A stretch of 64,000 nt of DNA from Arcicella rosea (GCF_040543805.1 NZ_JBEUMS010000009.1:62001-126000), one strand, 5' to 3'. Shown: positions 36,133 through 45,928, numbered from the stretch's first letter. Notes: generated by a model not told the origin, from the sequence alone. Numbers and translations are program-made.

Positions 36133-36174
36133 AAAAACGAAAGGTCGGGCATCAATACCCGACCTTTCGTTTTT
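36133..36174 (-). terminator. Strong terminator after the GyrI-like gene
   Basis: Perfect 17-bp arms (core AAAGGTCGGG/CCCGACCTTT) with an 8-nt loop, flanked by A- and T-runs. Confidence 0.9.
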
Positions 36175-36197
36175 AAAACAACCCCTATCCCAAATAC

Positions 36198-36659
36198 TTA
36201 CTCTATTCCCAATAAAATCTCTGTAACATTTTCAGAAGAAGTTAAATCCACCCAATTGATATAAACTTCTCTGGTTTGATTTGTTGGTTTGTGTCCTTGT
36301 GCGAATAATTGATTAAACAGCTCTTTATAAACAGGCATAATATTACTGAAATCACCATGATGTGTATAAGCAAAAGCCTTGAAAGAAGGATGTTCTAGCA
36401 ATTCATAATGTGCAGGAATTGTTACTTCTTCATCACCCACAGGCAAGGCAATTTCTAAAATAAAAGGCTTTTCAACATCGCCCGTTGCTCCCCAATAAAT
36501 AAACTCCATATTGCCAGCAATGCTTAATCCTAATTGTCCAACGGCAGTATAAAGGGCGTCAACTTCACGTTCTGCAATGGCGTTTACATTTAAAAGGGTA
36601 GTTTCTGTACGATAAATAAAATACTTTTGAGCGGGTACTTCTTTTACTTGCGTGTTCAT
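36198..36659 (-). CDS. GyrI-like/effector-binding domain protein
   Basis: This 153-residue cytoplasmic protein fits the GyrI-like small-molecule-binding fold (SHS2/Rob C-terminal type): a first half VKEVPAQKYFIYRTET...ALYTAVGQLGL and a second half with FKAFAYTHHGDFSNIMPVYKELFNQLFAQG and REVYINWVDL, the family's ligand-pocket region. There is no DNA-binding domain, so it is a stand-alone ligand-binding or hydrolase-like member. On the minus strand TTACTTTG about 45 bp upstream resembles the -7 element. Confidence 0.78.
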   Translation of the reverse strand: MNTQVKEVPAQKYFIYRTETTLLNVNAIAEREVDALYTAVGQLGLSIAGNMEFIYWGATGDVEKPFILEIALPVGDEEVTIPAHYELLEHPSFKAFAYTHHGDFSNIMPVYKELFNQLFAQGHKPTNQTREVYINWVDLTSSENVTEILLGIE

Positions 36660-36800
36660 TTGATTGTTGAGGTTTTATTATGATTTTTTTGATTAACGAT
36701 ACAAAGTAAATCTGGCTTACTGACAACAGTATGTCAGTGCAAAAAAGCTTTTTGATATTTAATTTTCATTAAGTATATAGGAATAAGTAAATTGAGAATA

Positions 36801-36867
36801 TAAACCTATAAGGATTTGATGTTAAAGTTTTTATTATTAGATAATTATATGAATCCTTATAGGTTTA
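36801..36867. repeat. Long-armed palindrome, AAACCTATAAGG type
   Basis: Perfect 15-bp arms TAAACCTATAAGGAT (36801-36815) and its reverse complement (36853-36867) with a 37-nt AT-rich loop. The 36660-36967 gap holds this and no gene. It lies upstream of the reductase at 36968 and downstream of no terminator, so an interspersed element is more likely than a terminator. Confidence 0.7.
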
Positions 36868-36967
36868 ACTAAATTCTTGTAAGTATTCTAATCGCTTGAC
36901 TTTCAATATTTTTTTATGGAGGTTTACAGCTTAAATATAGCTTGCTTCACAAAACAAACACAAAACC

Positions 36968-37960
36968 ATGAGCCATTCTTTTAAAGCTTTGCAGATTATA
37001 GAAAGTGCTGAGAAACAATATACACGAGCGATTGTACAAAGAGAGATTGCAGATTTACCTGCGGGAGATGTTTTAATCAAAGTTCATTATTCAGCCTTGA
37101 ATTATAAAGATGCTTTATCGTCAATTGGGAATAAAGGTGTAACAAAACAGTTTCCACATACGCCCGGCATTGATGCTGCTGGCATTGTAGAAGCTAGTGA
37201 TTCTCCAGCATTTAAAGTGGGCGACGAAGTAATTGTTACCAGTTATGATTTAGGAATGAATACTTCGGGTGGTTTGGCTGAGTATATCTCTGTGCCTGCA
37301 AAATGGATTGTAAAATTACCCACAGGATTAAGTTTGAAAGAAGCCATGATTTATGGAACGGCTGGATTAACTGCTGGTTTATGTATCAATGCTTTAATCA
37401 ATCATGGCTTAAAACCTGACCAAGGAAAAGTTTTAGTAACAGGCTCAACAGGAGGAGTTGGGACTTTGTCGATTGCCATTTTAGCAAAATTAGGTTTTGA
37501 AGTCGTAGCCGTAACAGGTAAACCCGAAGCTGTTGAATTCTTAAAACAAATTGGAGCAAGTGAAATTGTAAGTAGAGAAGCCTTAGATGACCAATCTGGT
37601 CGTCCATTATTGAAATCAATTTATGCAGGGGTAATTGATACTGTTGGGGGGAATATTTTAGCCACAGCCTTGAAGTCTTTAACTTATGGAGGTTCAGCTG
37701 CCATTTGCGGTTTGGTAGCTTCTGCGGAATTACACACAACTGTTTTACCTTTTATTCTTCGTGGAAATACTTTATTTGGGATTGATTCTGCCGAATGTCC
37801 GATGCTTTTACGTGAAAGTATTTGGAAAAAATTAGCATCCGATTGGAAACCAACAGATTTAACAATACTCGCTAAAGAAATTACTTTAGAAGAAGTACCC
37901 GCACAATTGGATTTGATGTTGCAAGGAAAAGCTTTTGGGAAGACAATTGTTAAACTATAA
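36968..37960 (+). CDS. YhdH/YhfP-type zinc-free medium-chain reductase (AcuI-like)
   Basis: This 330-residue medium-chain dehydrogenase/reductase has the GroES-like N-terminus (VHYSALNYKDALSSIGNKG and TPGIDAAGIVEASD) and a NADP Rossmann domain with VTGSTGGVGTLSIAIL. The absence of zinc-binding cysteines and the ALNYKDAL motif place it in the YhdH/AcuI group, which reduces acryloyl-CoA or quinone-like enones with NADPH. The exact substrate cannot be set. It is a single gene convergent with glpK, with a compound palindrome between them. Confidence 0.87.
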   Translation: MSHSFKALQIIESAEKQYTRAIVQREIADLPAGDVLIKVHYSALNYKDALSSIGNKGVTKQFPHTPGIDAAGIVEASDSPAFKVGDEVIVTSYDLGMNTSGGLAEYISVPAKWIVKLPTGLSLKEAMIYGTAGLTAGLCINALINHGLKPDQGKVLVTGSTGGVGTLSIAILAKLGFEVVAVTGKPEAVEFLKQIGASEIVSREALDDQSGRPLLKSIYAGVIDTVGGNILATALKSLTYGGSAAICGLVASAELHTTVLPFILRGNTLFGIDSAECPMLLRESIWKKLASDWKPTDLTILAKEITLEEVPAQLDLMLQGKAFGKTIVKL

Positions 37961-37969
37961 TTTTATGAA

Positions 37970-38031
37970 CCGTAGCACGAGTTTCTAACTCGTGTCATAT
38001 TAATTTGACGAATTGAAAACTCGTGCTACGG
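37970..38031. repeat. Compound palindrome, ACGAGTT family (second copy)
   Basis: Perfect 15-bp outer arms (37970-37984, 38017-38031), inner arms imperfect, and the left arm is itself palindromic (CACGAGTT-TCT-AACTCGTG). It shares the ACGAGTT core with 12644-12699. It lies between convergent genes. Confidence 0.8.
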
Positions 38032-38036
38032 ATTTA

Positions 38037-39527
38037 TTATTCTTCCCACTCAAAACTACGAGTAACGGCTTTTTTCCAATAATGATATAAGTTATCTCTT
38101 TTTGACGCTTCCATATCGGGTTTCCACGTTTGTGCGATTCCCCAATTTTGTTTTAAATCGTCTAAATCTTCCCAATAACCAATTGCTAAACCTGCTGCAT
38201 AAGCAGCACCCAAAGCTGTTGTCTCAATCATCGCTGGACAAACCACAGGAACATCAACCATATCTGCTTGAAACTGCATTAATGTCTCATTGACTACCAT
38301 TCCGCCATCTACTCTTAATGATGAAATCTCAATTCCTGCATCTTTTTCCATCGCTTCCAATACTTCTAAGGTTTGAAAAGCGGTAGCTTCTAAAGCTGCT
38401 CGTGCAATATGTGCTTTGGTGACATAACGAGTAAGTCCGACAATAACACCACGAGCATCCGCTTGCCAATAAGGTGCATACAATCCAGAGAAGGCTGGCA
38501 CAAAATAACAACCGCCATTATCTTCTACCGAATTGGCTAAGGTTTCAATTTCTGCACTATTCTTAATAATTTCTAAATTATCACGAAGCCATTGTACTAA
38601 AGCACCTGTAATAGCAACAGAGCCTTCTAAAGCATATTGCACTGGTTGATTGCCAAACTGATAAGCAACGGTAGTGAGTAAACCATAAGTTGACGGCGTG
38701 ATTTTCTCGCCTGTATTCATCAACATAAAACAACCCGTACCATAAGTATTTTTAGCTTCGCCTGCGGAAAAACACGTTTGTCCAACTAATGCTGCTTGTT
38801 GGTCGCCTAAATCTCCTGCTACTGGTACGCCCGAAAGTACGCCACGAGCTTCTCCATATACTTCACTGCTTGATTTAATAGCGGGTAGCATGGCTTTAGG
38901 AATATTCAGTTTTGTAAGAATATCATCATCCCAAGCTAAAGATTGCAGGTTCATTAACTGAGTTCTACTTGCATTGGTAACATCTGTAATATGTATGCCG
39001 CCATCTGTTCCTCCTGTTAAATGCCAAATGATAAAAGTATCAATATTACCAAAAATAGCAGTTCCTTCTTCTGCATCTTCCCGTAAGCCTTCTACGTTTT
39101 CTAAAAGCCATTTTAATTTTAATCCACTAAAATATGTTGCCAAAGGCAAACCTGTTTTTGCTCGAAAACAATCTGCTCCGCCTTCATTGGCTAATTCAGC
39201 TACCATATTGCCGACACGAGTATCTTGCCAAACGATGGCATTATAATATGGCTGACCAGTAAAGCGATTCCAAACAACGGTTGTTTCTCGCTGATTGGTA
39301 ATGCCCACCGCAGCAATATCTAAGGGCGAAAGGTTTGCTTTGCCTAATGCTAAACCGATTACTTCTTGGGTATTGCTCCAGATTTCATCTGAATCGTGTT
39401 CCACCCAACCTGCTTGTGGATAAATCTGTGAATGTTCTTTTTGTCCGACAGAGATTTGATTGCCTTGTTTGTCGAAAATGATGAAGCGGGTACTAGTAGT
39501 CCCTTGATCGATTGAGCCGATATACAT
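38037..39527 (-). CDS. glpK: Glycerol kinase
   Basis: GlpK phosphorylates glycerol to glycerol-3-phosphate. The 496-residue FGGY-family kinase begins MYIGSIDQGTTSTRFIIFD (phosphate loop 1), has GWVEHDSDEIW and the FGGY signature region GDQQAALVGQTCFSAGEAKNTYGTGCFML, and VDGGMVVNETLMQFQADM near the C-terminus. Normal length. glpD, the next enzyme, is 13 kb away in the same window, and no glycerol facilitator gene is adjacent. Confidence 0.97.
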   Translation of the reverse strand: MYIGSIDQGTTSTRFIIFDKQGNQISVGQKEHSQIYPQAGWVEHDSDEIWSNTQEVIGLALGKANLSPLDIAAVGITNQRETTVVWNRFTGQPYYNAIVWQDTRVGNMVAELANEGGADCFRAKTGLPLATYFSGLKLKWLLENVEGLREDAEEGTAIFGNIDTFIIWHLTGGTDGGIHITDVTNASRTQLMNLQSLAWDDDILTKLNIPKAMLPAIKSSSEVYGEARGVLSGVPVAGDLGDQQAALVGQTCFSAGEAKNTYGTGCFMLMNTGEKITPSTYGLLTTVAYQFGNQPVQYALEGSVAITGALVQWLRDNLEIIKNSAEIETLANSVEDNGGCYFVPAFSGLYAPYWQADARGVIVGLTRYVTKAHIARAALEATAFQTLEVLEAMEKDAGIEISSLRVDGGMVVNETLMQFQADMVDVPVVCPAMIETTALGAAYAAGLAIGYWEDLDDLKQNWGIAQTWKPDMEASKRDNLYHYWKKAVTRSFEWEE

Positions 39528-39632
39528 TTTTATGATTGCTTTTGATAGTTAAATTAGAGCGATTGTTTTAATCGAAATTTAGTGATTTCAGCAAACATTA
39601 CCATTCATGAATGGAATTAATATCAGTCTTTT

Positions 39633-39668
39633 ATTACTATTGAGAGAAATACTTCCCTCAATAGTAAT
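39633..39668 (-). terminator. Terminator after the tricorn-like protease
   Basis: Perfect 12-bp arms ATTACTATTGAG/CTCAATAGTAAT just after the stop codon at 39681. Confidence 0.7.
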
Positions 39669-39680
39669 CTTTAATGTATT

Positions 39681-42600
39681 TTACTTCTTAGCGTCAATAT
39701 CTTTTAAAAGCGTATCTACTGCTACTTTCAATTGTTCATCTGTTCCTTTAGCAATCCAATCTGGTGTGTTTTCAACAATAATGTCAGGAACGGCAGCGCC
39801 TAGCTCTTGGTTTTTATCTGTTGTTTTGGTGTACCATCCTCTTCCCGGTAATCTTACAAAAGAACCATCCATTAAAGATTTTCCTCCTGTAGAAATTACT
39901 GAACCATTGGTTGGTAAACCTACTAATTTACCAATACCTAAAGATTTATACGCATGCGAGAAAATCTCTGCGTTGGAGTAACTTCCTTCATTACAAAGTG
40001 CAATCGAAGGTTTTGTCCAAGCGGCATAAACCAAACGCTCGCCGATTGGATAATACTCTCTGAACTTTTTCTTATCCTTTTCTAAATCGGTACTTGCTCC
40101 TCTTGGAATGGTATAAGCGTGTTGTTTGTAGTTCAGAATCGTCATTAAATAGTCGGTTGTTGAACCGCCACCATTGTAACGAACATCAATCAAGATTCCT
40201 TCTTTTCCATAACCAGCAGCAGTAAATTCTCTTTCTACTACTTCAAAACTTGGGAAATCCATTCCTTTGATGTGGATATAACCTAAACGACCATTAGAGA
40301 ATTTCTCTACTAATTTCTTTCTGCTGTCAACCCATTCGTTGTATAAATTATCGCTGATACTTTGAGTAAGACGAACCACTACTTCTCTGTTTTTACCACT
40401 TGCATCGTTAACATTTAAGAGTACTTTTTCGTTAGCCAAGCCACTTAATAAACTATAAAAGTTCTCGCTTTCACTTACTGACTGTCCATTTACAGCCGTA
40501 ATTACTTCTCCTTCGTTGATTAGGCTCTTACTTTTAGTCACTGGCGTTTCTGGAACTACGTGGTTTACCTTCATTCCTGTTGCCGTTGGAATCAATTCTG
40601 TTCCTAATAAGCCTGTAATTTCTTTTTGTGTTTCAGCACGGTCGGGTGCTGTTAAACCCATGTGGCTTGAGTTTAATTCACCCAATAGTAAATTAAACAT
40701 ATCTCTAAAATCATTGGAAGTACTGGCATTGATACAACGCTCTTTGTATTTATCATGCAATTGTAGCCAATTATTTCCGTGAAATTTAGGGTCGTAAAAA
40801 CCATCACGAATGGTTCTCCACGCTTCTTCAAATACTTGTGTACGTTCTGCCAAATAATCAATTTTCATTTTGGCAACGAATGGTATCGGCTCTGATAATC
40901 CTGTTTTCACATCAACACGAGAAAGTCCACCGCCCATTTTTGTATAATAAATGTACTTGCCTTCTTTATCGAGTGTCAAACTATTTGGATTACTTCCACC
41001 TTTGGTAATTTCTTTTAATTCTTTGCCATCCCATTTAATACTGAATAAATCTCTTCCTTTTGCTGAACTACTTGTGGTTGTATAAAAGAAAGTTTCACCA
41101 TCTTTTGAAATTACAAATTCACTTTCATTGCCGGGGAAGTTTGTTACTTGTACTACTCTTTCATGAATATTTTCAAAATCAATCACAATTGGTTTCACTC
41201 CTTTTTTGTCTGGTTTAGCATCCGCTGCTGGAGTTTCTTTTTCTTGCCAATCTTGTGTTTCTTTTTCCCAGTCTTCTTTTTTCAACCAAACAAACCAAAC
41301 GTCTGCACTACGAGCAGCACTTCTTTGCGAAACAAATCCTAATTTAGAACCATCTGCACTCCAAAACGGATTTGCATCGCCACGTGGGTGCATTGATACA
41401 TTAACAGGCTTGCTTGAATTATCAGCAGTTCTGATAAATACTTCTTGGTTAAAATATAAATCTTCTTGACTGTAAGCTAAATATTTGCTGTCTGGACTCC
41501 AAGCAATATCACTTGGATTATTCCAGCCATCGCTTAGAACTTTCTCATTCGTCAACTTCCCATCAGTACTGATGTCGGCTACTATAAAAGTTCCTCTGCC
41601 TTTAATGTAGGCTATTTTCTTATTATCTGGCGAAACCACTGGCGAAGATTCATCTTCCGTAGTTTTTGTGATTTGTGTTACTTGATGTTTCAACGATTTA
41701 AAAATATTACGTTCCGAAGCATCAGATGAATTCACCAAATACAAATCAAAATTGCCATTGTTTCTATCACTTGTGAATAAGAGTGTTGAATCGTTCAACC
41801 AAGTAGGAGTAATATCACGGAAAGCGTGTTGAGAAACATTGATGCTCTTTGTTTTTTCTTTGTCTGCTTCTTTGATAAAAATCTCACCACGAAGGCTATA
41901 CGCTAGTAACTTTCCATTTGGCGATACTTTGTATTCTTCTAAGCCTGCGGCTAATGTTTTTTGTTCGGAAGCATCAAAACGTTCGTCAGCATTGATGTTT
42001 ACATTGATTTTTGCAACTGAACCACTCGCTACATTGTAAGTAAAAAGTCCCATTTCTTTTTCAAAAACAATGGTATTGCCATCTTTTGAAATACTGAAAT
42101 GACGAATTGATTCATCCTTGAATTGCGTTAACTTTTTAGGAGTACCTTCTGCTTTACCTTCGCCAGAAATTTTGATTTGATATAAATTATAAGCACCATC
42201 AACACTACTTAAAAAGTATAACAAGCCATTTTTTCCCCATTGTGGAATAATATCGTTGGTTTCAAAAAGAGCAATTTTGTTAAAACTTTTTGCTTTGGTA
42301 CTATAAATCCAGATGTCTCTGTTCGAGCTTCCATTATAAGCCTGACGAGCAACAGGATTGATGTCTCCACGGACAAAAGCAAGCAAATTTCCATCAGGAG
42401 AAAGTACTGGGTCGAAGCCTACGGCGTCTAGCATTCTTGATTCAGTTCCTCCTTTAGCACTGATTGAATATACTTCTTGTGGGCGTTCGATTTGCTTAAA
42501 TTCTCGACTTGTTGAGAATAAGATTTTATCTGCTTGCGTCCAACTTGCTACTAAATCCTGACTAGAATGAAACGTTAAACGCTTTGGTAAACCGCCCGTT

Positions 42601-42881
42601 GAAGGCATCACAAAAATATCATTATTGCCAAAGCGTGTGCCTGAAAAGGCGATTTGTTTGCCATCAGGACTAAAGATTGGATTGCTTTCATAAGCCTCGT
42701 GAATGGTCAATCGGGTGGCATTTCCTCCCGTACTTGGTACTGTCCAAATATCACCTTGATAAGAAAAGGAAACGACAGAACCATCATTGTTAATACTTGG
42801 CTGACGCATTAACAATGGACTTTGCGCCATTGCACTGCCTGCGGAAAGCATTGCAAAAAATAGAAAAAGATGCTTTTTCAT
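39681..42881 (-). CDS. Tricorn-type S41 protease with beta-propeller and PDZ domain
   Basis: This 1066-residue exported protein has a signal peptide (1-19), a long WD40/TolB-like propeller region (about 20-640, with repeats such as NPIFSPDGKQIAFSGTRFG), a tricorn C1 segment, a PDZ domain (about 750-840, KVNHVVPETPVTK and GEVITAVNGQSV) and an S41 peptidase domain from about 860. The nucleophile region is CNEGSYSNAEIF (serines 967 and 969) after DVRYNGGGSTTDYL. The family degrades peptides; here it is probably periplasmic. It is a single-gene unit. Confidence 0.93.
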   Translation of the reverse strand: MKKHLFLFFAMLSAGSAMAQSPLLMRQPSINNDGSVVSFSYQGDIWTVPSTGGNATRLTIHEAYESNPIFSPDGKQIAFSGTRFGNNDIFVMPSTGGLPKRLTFHSSQDLVASWTQADKILFSTSREFKQIERPQEVYSISAKGGTESRMLDAVGFDPVLSPDGNLLAFVRGDINPVARQAYNGSSNRDIWIYSTKAKSFNKIALFETNDIIPQWGKNGLLYFLSSVDGAYNLYQIKISGEGKAEGTPKKLTQFKDESIRHFSISKDGNTIVFEKEMGLFTYNVASGSVAKINVNINADERFDASEQKTLAAGLEEYKVSPNGKLLAYSLRGEIFIKEADKEKTKSINVSQHAFRDITPTWLNDSTLLFTSDRNNGNFDLYLVNSSDASERNIFKSLKHQVTQITKTTEDESSPVVSPDNKKIAYIKGRGTFIVADISTDGKLTNEKVLSDGWNNPSDIAWSPDSKYLAYSQEDLYFNQEVFIRTADNSSKPVNVSMHPRGDANPFWSADGSKLGFVSQRSAARSADVWFVWLKKEDWEKETQDWQEKETPAADAKPDKKGVKPIVIDFENIHERVVQVTNFPGNESEFVISKDGETFFYTTTSSSAKGRDLFSIKWDGKELKEITKGGSNPNSLTLDKEGKYIYYTKMGGGLSRVDVKTGLSEPIPFVAKMKIDYLAERTQVFEEAWRTIRDGFYDPKFHGNNWLQLHDKYKERCINASTSNDFRDMFNLLLGELNSSHMGLTAPDRAETQKEITGLLGTELIPTATGMKVNHVVPETPVTKSKSLINEGEVITAVNGQSVSESENFYSLLSGLANEKVLLNVNDASGKNREVVVRLTQSISDNLYNEWVDSRKKLVEKFSNGRLGYIHIKGMDFPSFEVVEREFTAAGYGKEGILIDVRYNGGGSTTDYLMTILNYKQHAYTIPRGASTDLEKDKKKFREYYPIGERLVYAAWTKPSIALCNEGSYSNAEIFSHAYKSLGIGKLVGLPTNGSVISTGGKSLMDGSFVRLPGRGWYTKTTDKNQELGAAVPDIIVENTPDWIAKGTDEQLKVAVDTLLKDIDAKK

Positions 42882-43220
42882 GAATAAGAAATTGTTTGAT
42901 GAAGATTTAAGCTACAAATAAGTAATAATTTGCTAAAATATTCAATTATCAAAAGATTATTCGCCAAACTGCATTTATAAAACTATGTTTGTTTAGTAAT
43001 AATTTAACATGATGAATTTCAAAGCAAAATATAATATGAGTACAAAAAAAGTATTTTGCTTTATGGCTCTGTCTTTTTGCAGTTCTATAAATCTTTAAAT
43101 CCTAAAATCCACGTAATTAAAGTCGAAAGGAAAGTTAAATATGAGGATAAAAAAATGGGCTATCCATCTCTGAATAGCCCATTGCTTAATATCTAAAGTA
43201 TTGAAGTGCTTGAAACTATA
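42882..43220. other. Upstream region of the protease gene
   Basis: AT-rich region without an open frame. It holds the terminator at 43148-43183; no exact -7 promoter element was seen for the protease. Confidence 0.4.
43148..43183 (-). terminator. Terminator downstream of the ABC-Fur operon
   Basis: Arms AATGGGCTAT/ATAGCCCATT with a T-run on the minus strand, about 250 bp after the Fur-family stop codon and beyond the heptad tract. Confidence 0.7.
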
Positions 43221-43430
43221 ATCTTGATTCTTTTGTCTTGCCTCTTATATCTTCAAATCCTAAAGTTCTCCCCCAAAAATCTTGCTTCTTGTGTCTTGTC
43301 TCTTCCGTCTTTTCTCTCAAAGTCCTTTAGTCAATAAATTCCCAAAGTCTTCAAGTTCAAAATCCTAAAGTTCTCCCAAAAATCTTGCTTCTTGTGTCTT
43401 GCCTCTTCTGTCTTCAAGTCCTAAAGTCCA
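43221..43430. repeat. Largest heptad-periodic tract, TCTTGnn family
   Basis: About 210 bp of 7-bp units such as TCTTGCT, TCTTGTG and GTCTTCA in three phase blocks; a block of about 30 bp is repeated 103 bp apart (from 43279 and 43382). The last unit ends at 43430, the base before the Fur-family stop codon. It shares words with 8773-8807 and, inverted, with 14828-14883. Confidence 0.8.
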
Positions 43431-43856
43431 TTAACGATTACAGCCTTTACAAATCCCCTGTACCAACAAATTTGTTTCCACACGTTTGTAGCCTTCTGGA
43501 AGGATAAAATTAGGAATCACCACATGGTCTAAACAAGTAGTTAATCCACAAGCTGTACATTTAAAATGCACATGGTCGTGATGATGCGTATGATCTCCTA
43601 CATGGCAATTATCCTTACAAAGTGCATACTTTACACCACCCTCATCATCCAATACTTTATGAATCAATCCTTTATCAACAAACGTTTTTAGCGTTCTATA
43701 AACCGTTACTCTATCAAATTGTTCCGTTAATTGCGCTTCCACGTCGGCATGAGCAAGAGCGTGTTCTTTACTCATGAAAACGTCCAGAATACCTTCACGA
43801 CAATCAGTCTGGCGAAGGTTATATGTTTTTAATGTATCTTTTATGGCTGGTTTCAT
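43431..43856 (-). CDS. Fur-family metalloregulator
   Basis: This 141-residue repressor has a winged helix (residues about 15-80, with FDRVTVYRTLKTFVDKGLIHKV) and a metal-sensing domain with a His-rich segment GDHTHHHDHVHFKC, CTAC and the C-terminal CKGC structural-zinc pair. It could be Fur, Zur or PerR; the His-rich stretch does not decide. Its ATG overlaps the stop codon of the upstream ABC exporter (4 bp), so the two genes are translationally coupled. A Fur-type gene at the 3' end of an exporter operon may feed back on it. Confidence 0.88.
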   Translation of the reverse strand: MKPAIKDTLKTYNLRQTDCREGILDVFMSKEHALAHADVEAQLTEQFDRVTVYRTLKTFVDKGLIHKVLDDEGGVKYALCKDNCHVGDHTHHHDHVHFKCTACGLTTCLDHVVIPNFILPEGYKRVETNLLVQGICKGCNR

Positions 43857-45769
43857 TCTATCATCATTGCATTGTCAAACTGCAACTTTACTAAGTTAGC
43901 ATAAATTCCTTCATCAATCAAAACCAATTCATCATGCGTTCCTTTTTCGGCAACTCCGCCATCTTTCAATACATAAATGGTATCGACATTACGAATTGTA
44001 GCCAAACGGTGAGCAATAATAATGGTAGTACGGTCTTGCATCAAACGATCTAAAGCATCTTGAACCAATCTTTCAGATTCCGAATCCAAAGCACTTGTTG
44101 CTTCATCCAGCACCAAAATGGCAGGGTCTTTCAAAATAGCACGGGCAATTGCAATTCTTTGTCGTTGACCACCTGAAAGCTTCACACCACGTTCGCCGAC
44201 GATGGTTTTAAATCCTTCTGGAAACGAATTGATAAACTCTAACGCATTCGCTTTTCTGGCTGCTTCAATCACTAAGGTTTCATCTGCTTCTGGATTTCCA
44301 TAAGCAATATTTTCATAAATTGTTCCGCCAAAAAGCATTACTTCTTGTGGGACGATAGCGATGTTTTTTCTTAAATCAGTAATATCGAAAGTATTGATGT
44401 TTTTACCATCCACTAAGATTTCACCTTTTGCAAGATGATAATAGCGCATCAACAATTGTACAATCGTAGATTTTCCTGCTCCTGAATGACCCACCAAGGC
44501 TATTTTTTCACCTGATTTCACCGATAAAGAAATATCTTTTAAAACAGGCATATCTGGACGAGAAGGATATTGGAAAGCGACATTGCGATACTGAATCTTT
44601 GGTGTTCCAGTACTTGAAGTTTCTGTTTTAGTCACTTTGCTTGGAACGGTAATGTCAGTAATTTTTACTTCAGATTCTTCTCCTAAAATTTCTAAAATAC
44701 GCTCAGATGCGCCTACTGTTTTTTGAATTTGTGCATACATATCGCCCAAACCACCCACAGAACCACCAATAAAACCTGTGTAAATAATGAACGTGAAGAG
44801 GTCTTTGAAAGCTAATTCGCCTTGTAAAACCAAGTTTCCACCATACCAAACTACGCCCACAACACCACCAAACAATACAAAGATGATAAAGGAAATAAAA
44901 CCACCTCTGAATGTAGCGGCTTTCAAAGCATAATCAACTACTTTTTGTACTGATAAACCATAGCGATGTGCTTCAAGGCTTTCGTTAGTAAATGCTTTTA
45001 CGACGTTGATAGATTGCAAGGTTTCTTCAACGATGATATTGGTAGCCGCTAATTCGTCTTGTACTTTCTTTGCATTTTTACGGATGAATTTTCCGAAAAT
45101 AATCGCCGAAACAACTAAAAGTGGGAAAGTCAACAACATGAAAAGCGTGAGCTTACTTGATAAAAACGAAATCAAGATAATACCGCCAATCAATGTAAAT
45201 ATTTGGCGGAAAAGTTCTGCCGAAGTAATAGAAAGAATATCTTGTAATTGAGAAACGTCGGTAGTAATTCTACTCATTAATTCACCGACACGATTTTTCT
45301 CGAAAAATGGTACTGGCAAAGTAATAATTTTAGAATAAAGTGCATTGCGGAGGTCACGCATAGACTGCTCCGATACTCTTGTAAAAGTAATTACTCTAAA
45401 GAATGAGAATACCGATTGAAGAATCAACAGCCCCACAAAAATTAAGGTTACTTCATTTAAGGTGAACTTTGGTGCTTCATGAAAAACATTTTGCAATTTG
45501 TCTGCTACCATTCCGCCACTTATTCCTGTACTTGCATTTGCCATTTGGTCTGGTGAAACAATCGCCCCAACCATTTGCCCCATTAATAAAGGAATACTCA
45601 TGGTGGTGATTTGAGAGAGTATCAAAAACACAAAACCTATGGCAAATGTGCCTTTATAGGGAAGGGTAAATCTGAAAATCTTTAAAGCTTTTTTGAAACC
45701 TTCTTTGCTTACTTTTTTCTTATCTTCTGGAGAAACTCCTGCTCCAAAACTGCTACTGCGCTTTGCCAT
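43853..45769 (-). CDS. ABC exporter, fused membrane and ATPase domains (MsbA-like)
   Basis: This 638-residue half-transporter has six membrane segments (about residues 40-350) and a nucleotide-binding domain from about 390: Walker A GHSGAGKST, signature LSGGQRQRIAIARA, Walker B ILVLDEATSALD and HRLATIRN. Half-transporters work as dimers. It resembles the lipid/multidrug exporter branch (MsbA, BmrA, ABCB-like); the substrate is not deducible. The stop codon overlaps the Fur-family start. A palindrome pair lies in its upstream gap (45828-45895). Confidence 0.9.
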   Translation of the reverse strand: MAKRSSSFGAGVSPEDKKKVSKEGFKKALKIFRFTLPYKGTFAIGFVFLILSQITTMSIPLLMGQMVGAIVSPDQMANASTGISGGMVADKLQNVFHEAPKFTLNEVTLIFVGLLILQSVFSFFRVITFTRVSEQSMRDLRNALYSKIITLPVPFFEKNRVGELMSRITTDVSQLQDILSITSAELFRQIFTLIGGIILISFLSSKLTLFMLLTFPLLVVSAIIFGKFIRKNAKKVQDELAATNIIVEETLQSINVVKAFTNESLEAHRYGLSVQKVVDYALKAATFRGGFISFIIFVLFGGVVGVVWYGGNLVLQGELAFKDLFTFIIYTGFIGGSVGGLGDMYAQIQKTVGASERILEILGEESEVKITDITVPSKVTKTETSSTGTPKIQYRNVAFQYPSRPDMPVLKDISLSVKSGEKIALVGHSGAGKSTIVQLLMRYYHLAKGEILVDGKNINTFDITDLRKNIAIVPQEVMLFGGTIYENIAYGNPEADETLVIEAARKANALEFINSFPEGFKTIVGERGVKLSGGQRQRIAIARAILKDPAILVLDEATSALDSESERLVQDALDRLMQDRTTIIIAHRLATIRNVDTIYVLKDGGVAEKGTHDELVLIDEGIYANLVKLQFDNAMMIE

Positions 45770-45827
45770 TATTGGGTTTAATTATTAAAACCTGTTATTA
45801 TTATCTAAAATATTTTATTTATACGCT

Positions 45828-45895
45828 GTGGTTTGTGTGTGATAAACCACGGAATAACTTTGTTGTGAGTAGTAGTTTGTGGAGACACAAACTAC
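45828..45895. repeat. Two adjacent palindromes upstream of the exporter
   Basis: GTGGTTT/AAACCAC (45828-45850) and GTAGTTTGTG/CACAAACTAC (45872-45895, 10-bp arms, 4-nt loop). The two share the GTnGTTTGTG theme, so they may be one interspersed element. Confidence 0.6.
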
Positions 45896-45906
45896 GTCAT
45901 GAGAAA

Positions 45907-45927
45907 AATCCCAAATCCCAAATCAAC
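45907..45927. repeat. Short heptad tract at the gldB 3' end
   Basis: Three 7-bp units AATCCCA, AATCCCA, AATCAAC ending one base from the gldB stop codon. Confidence 0.55.
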
Positions 45928-45928
45928 A

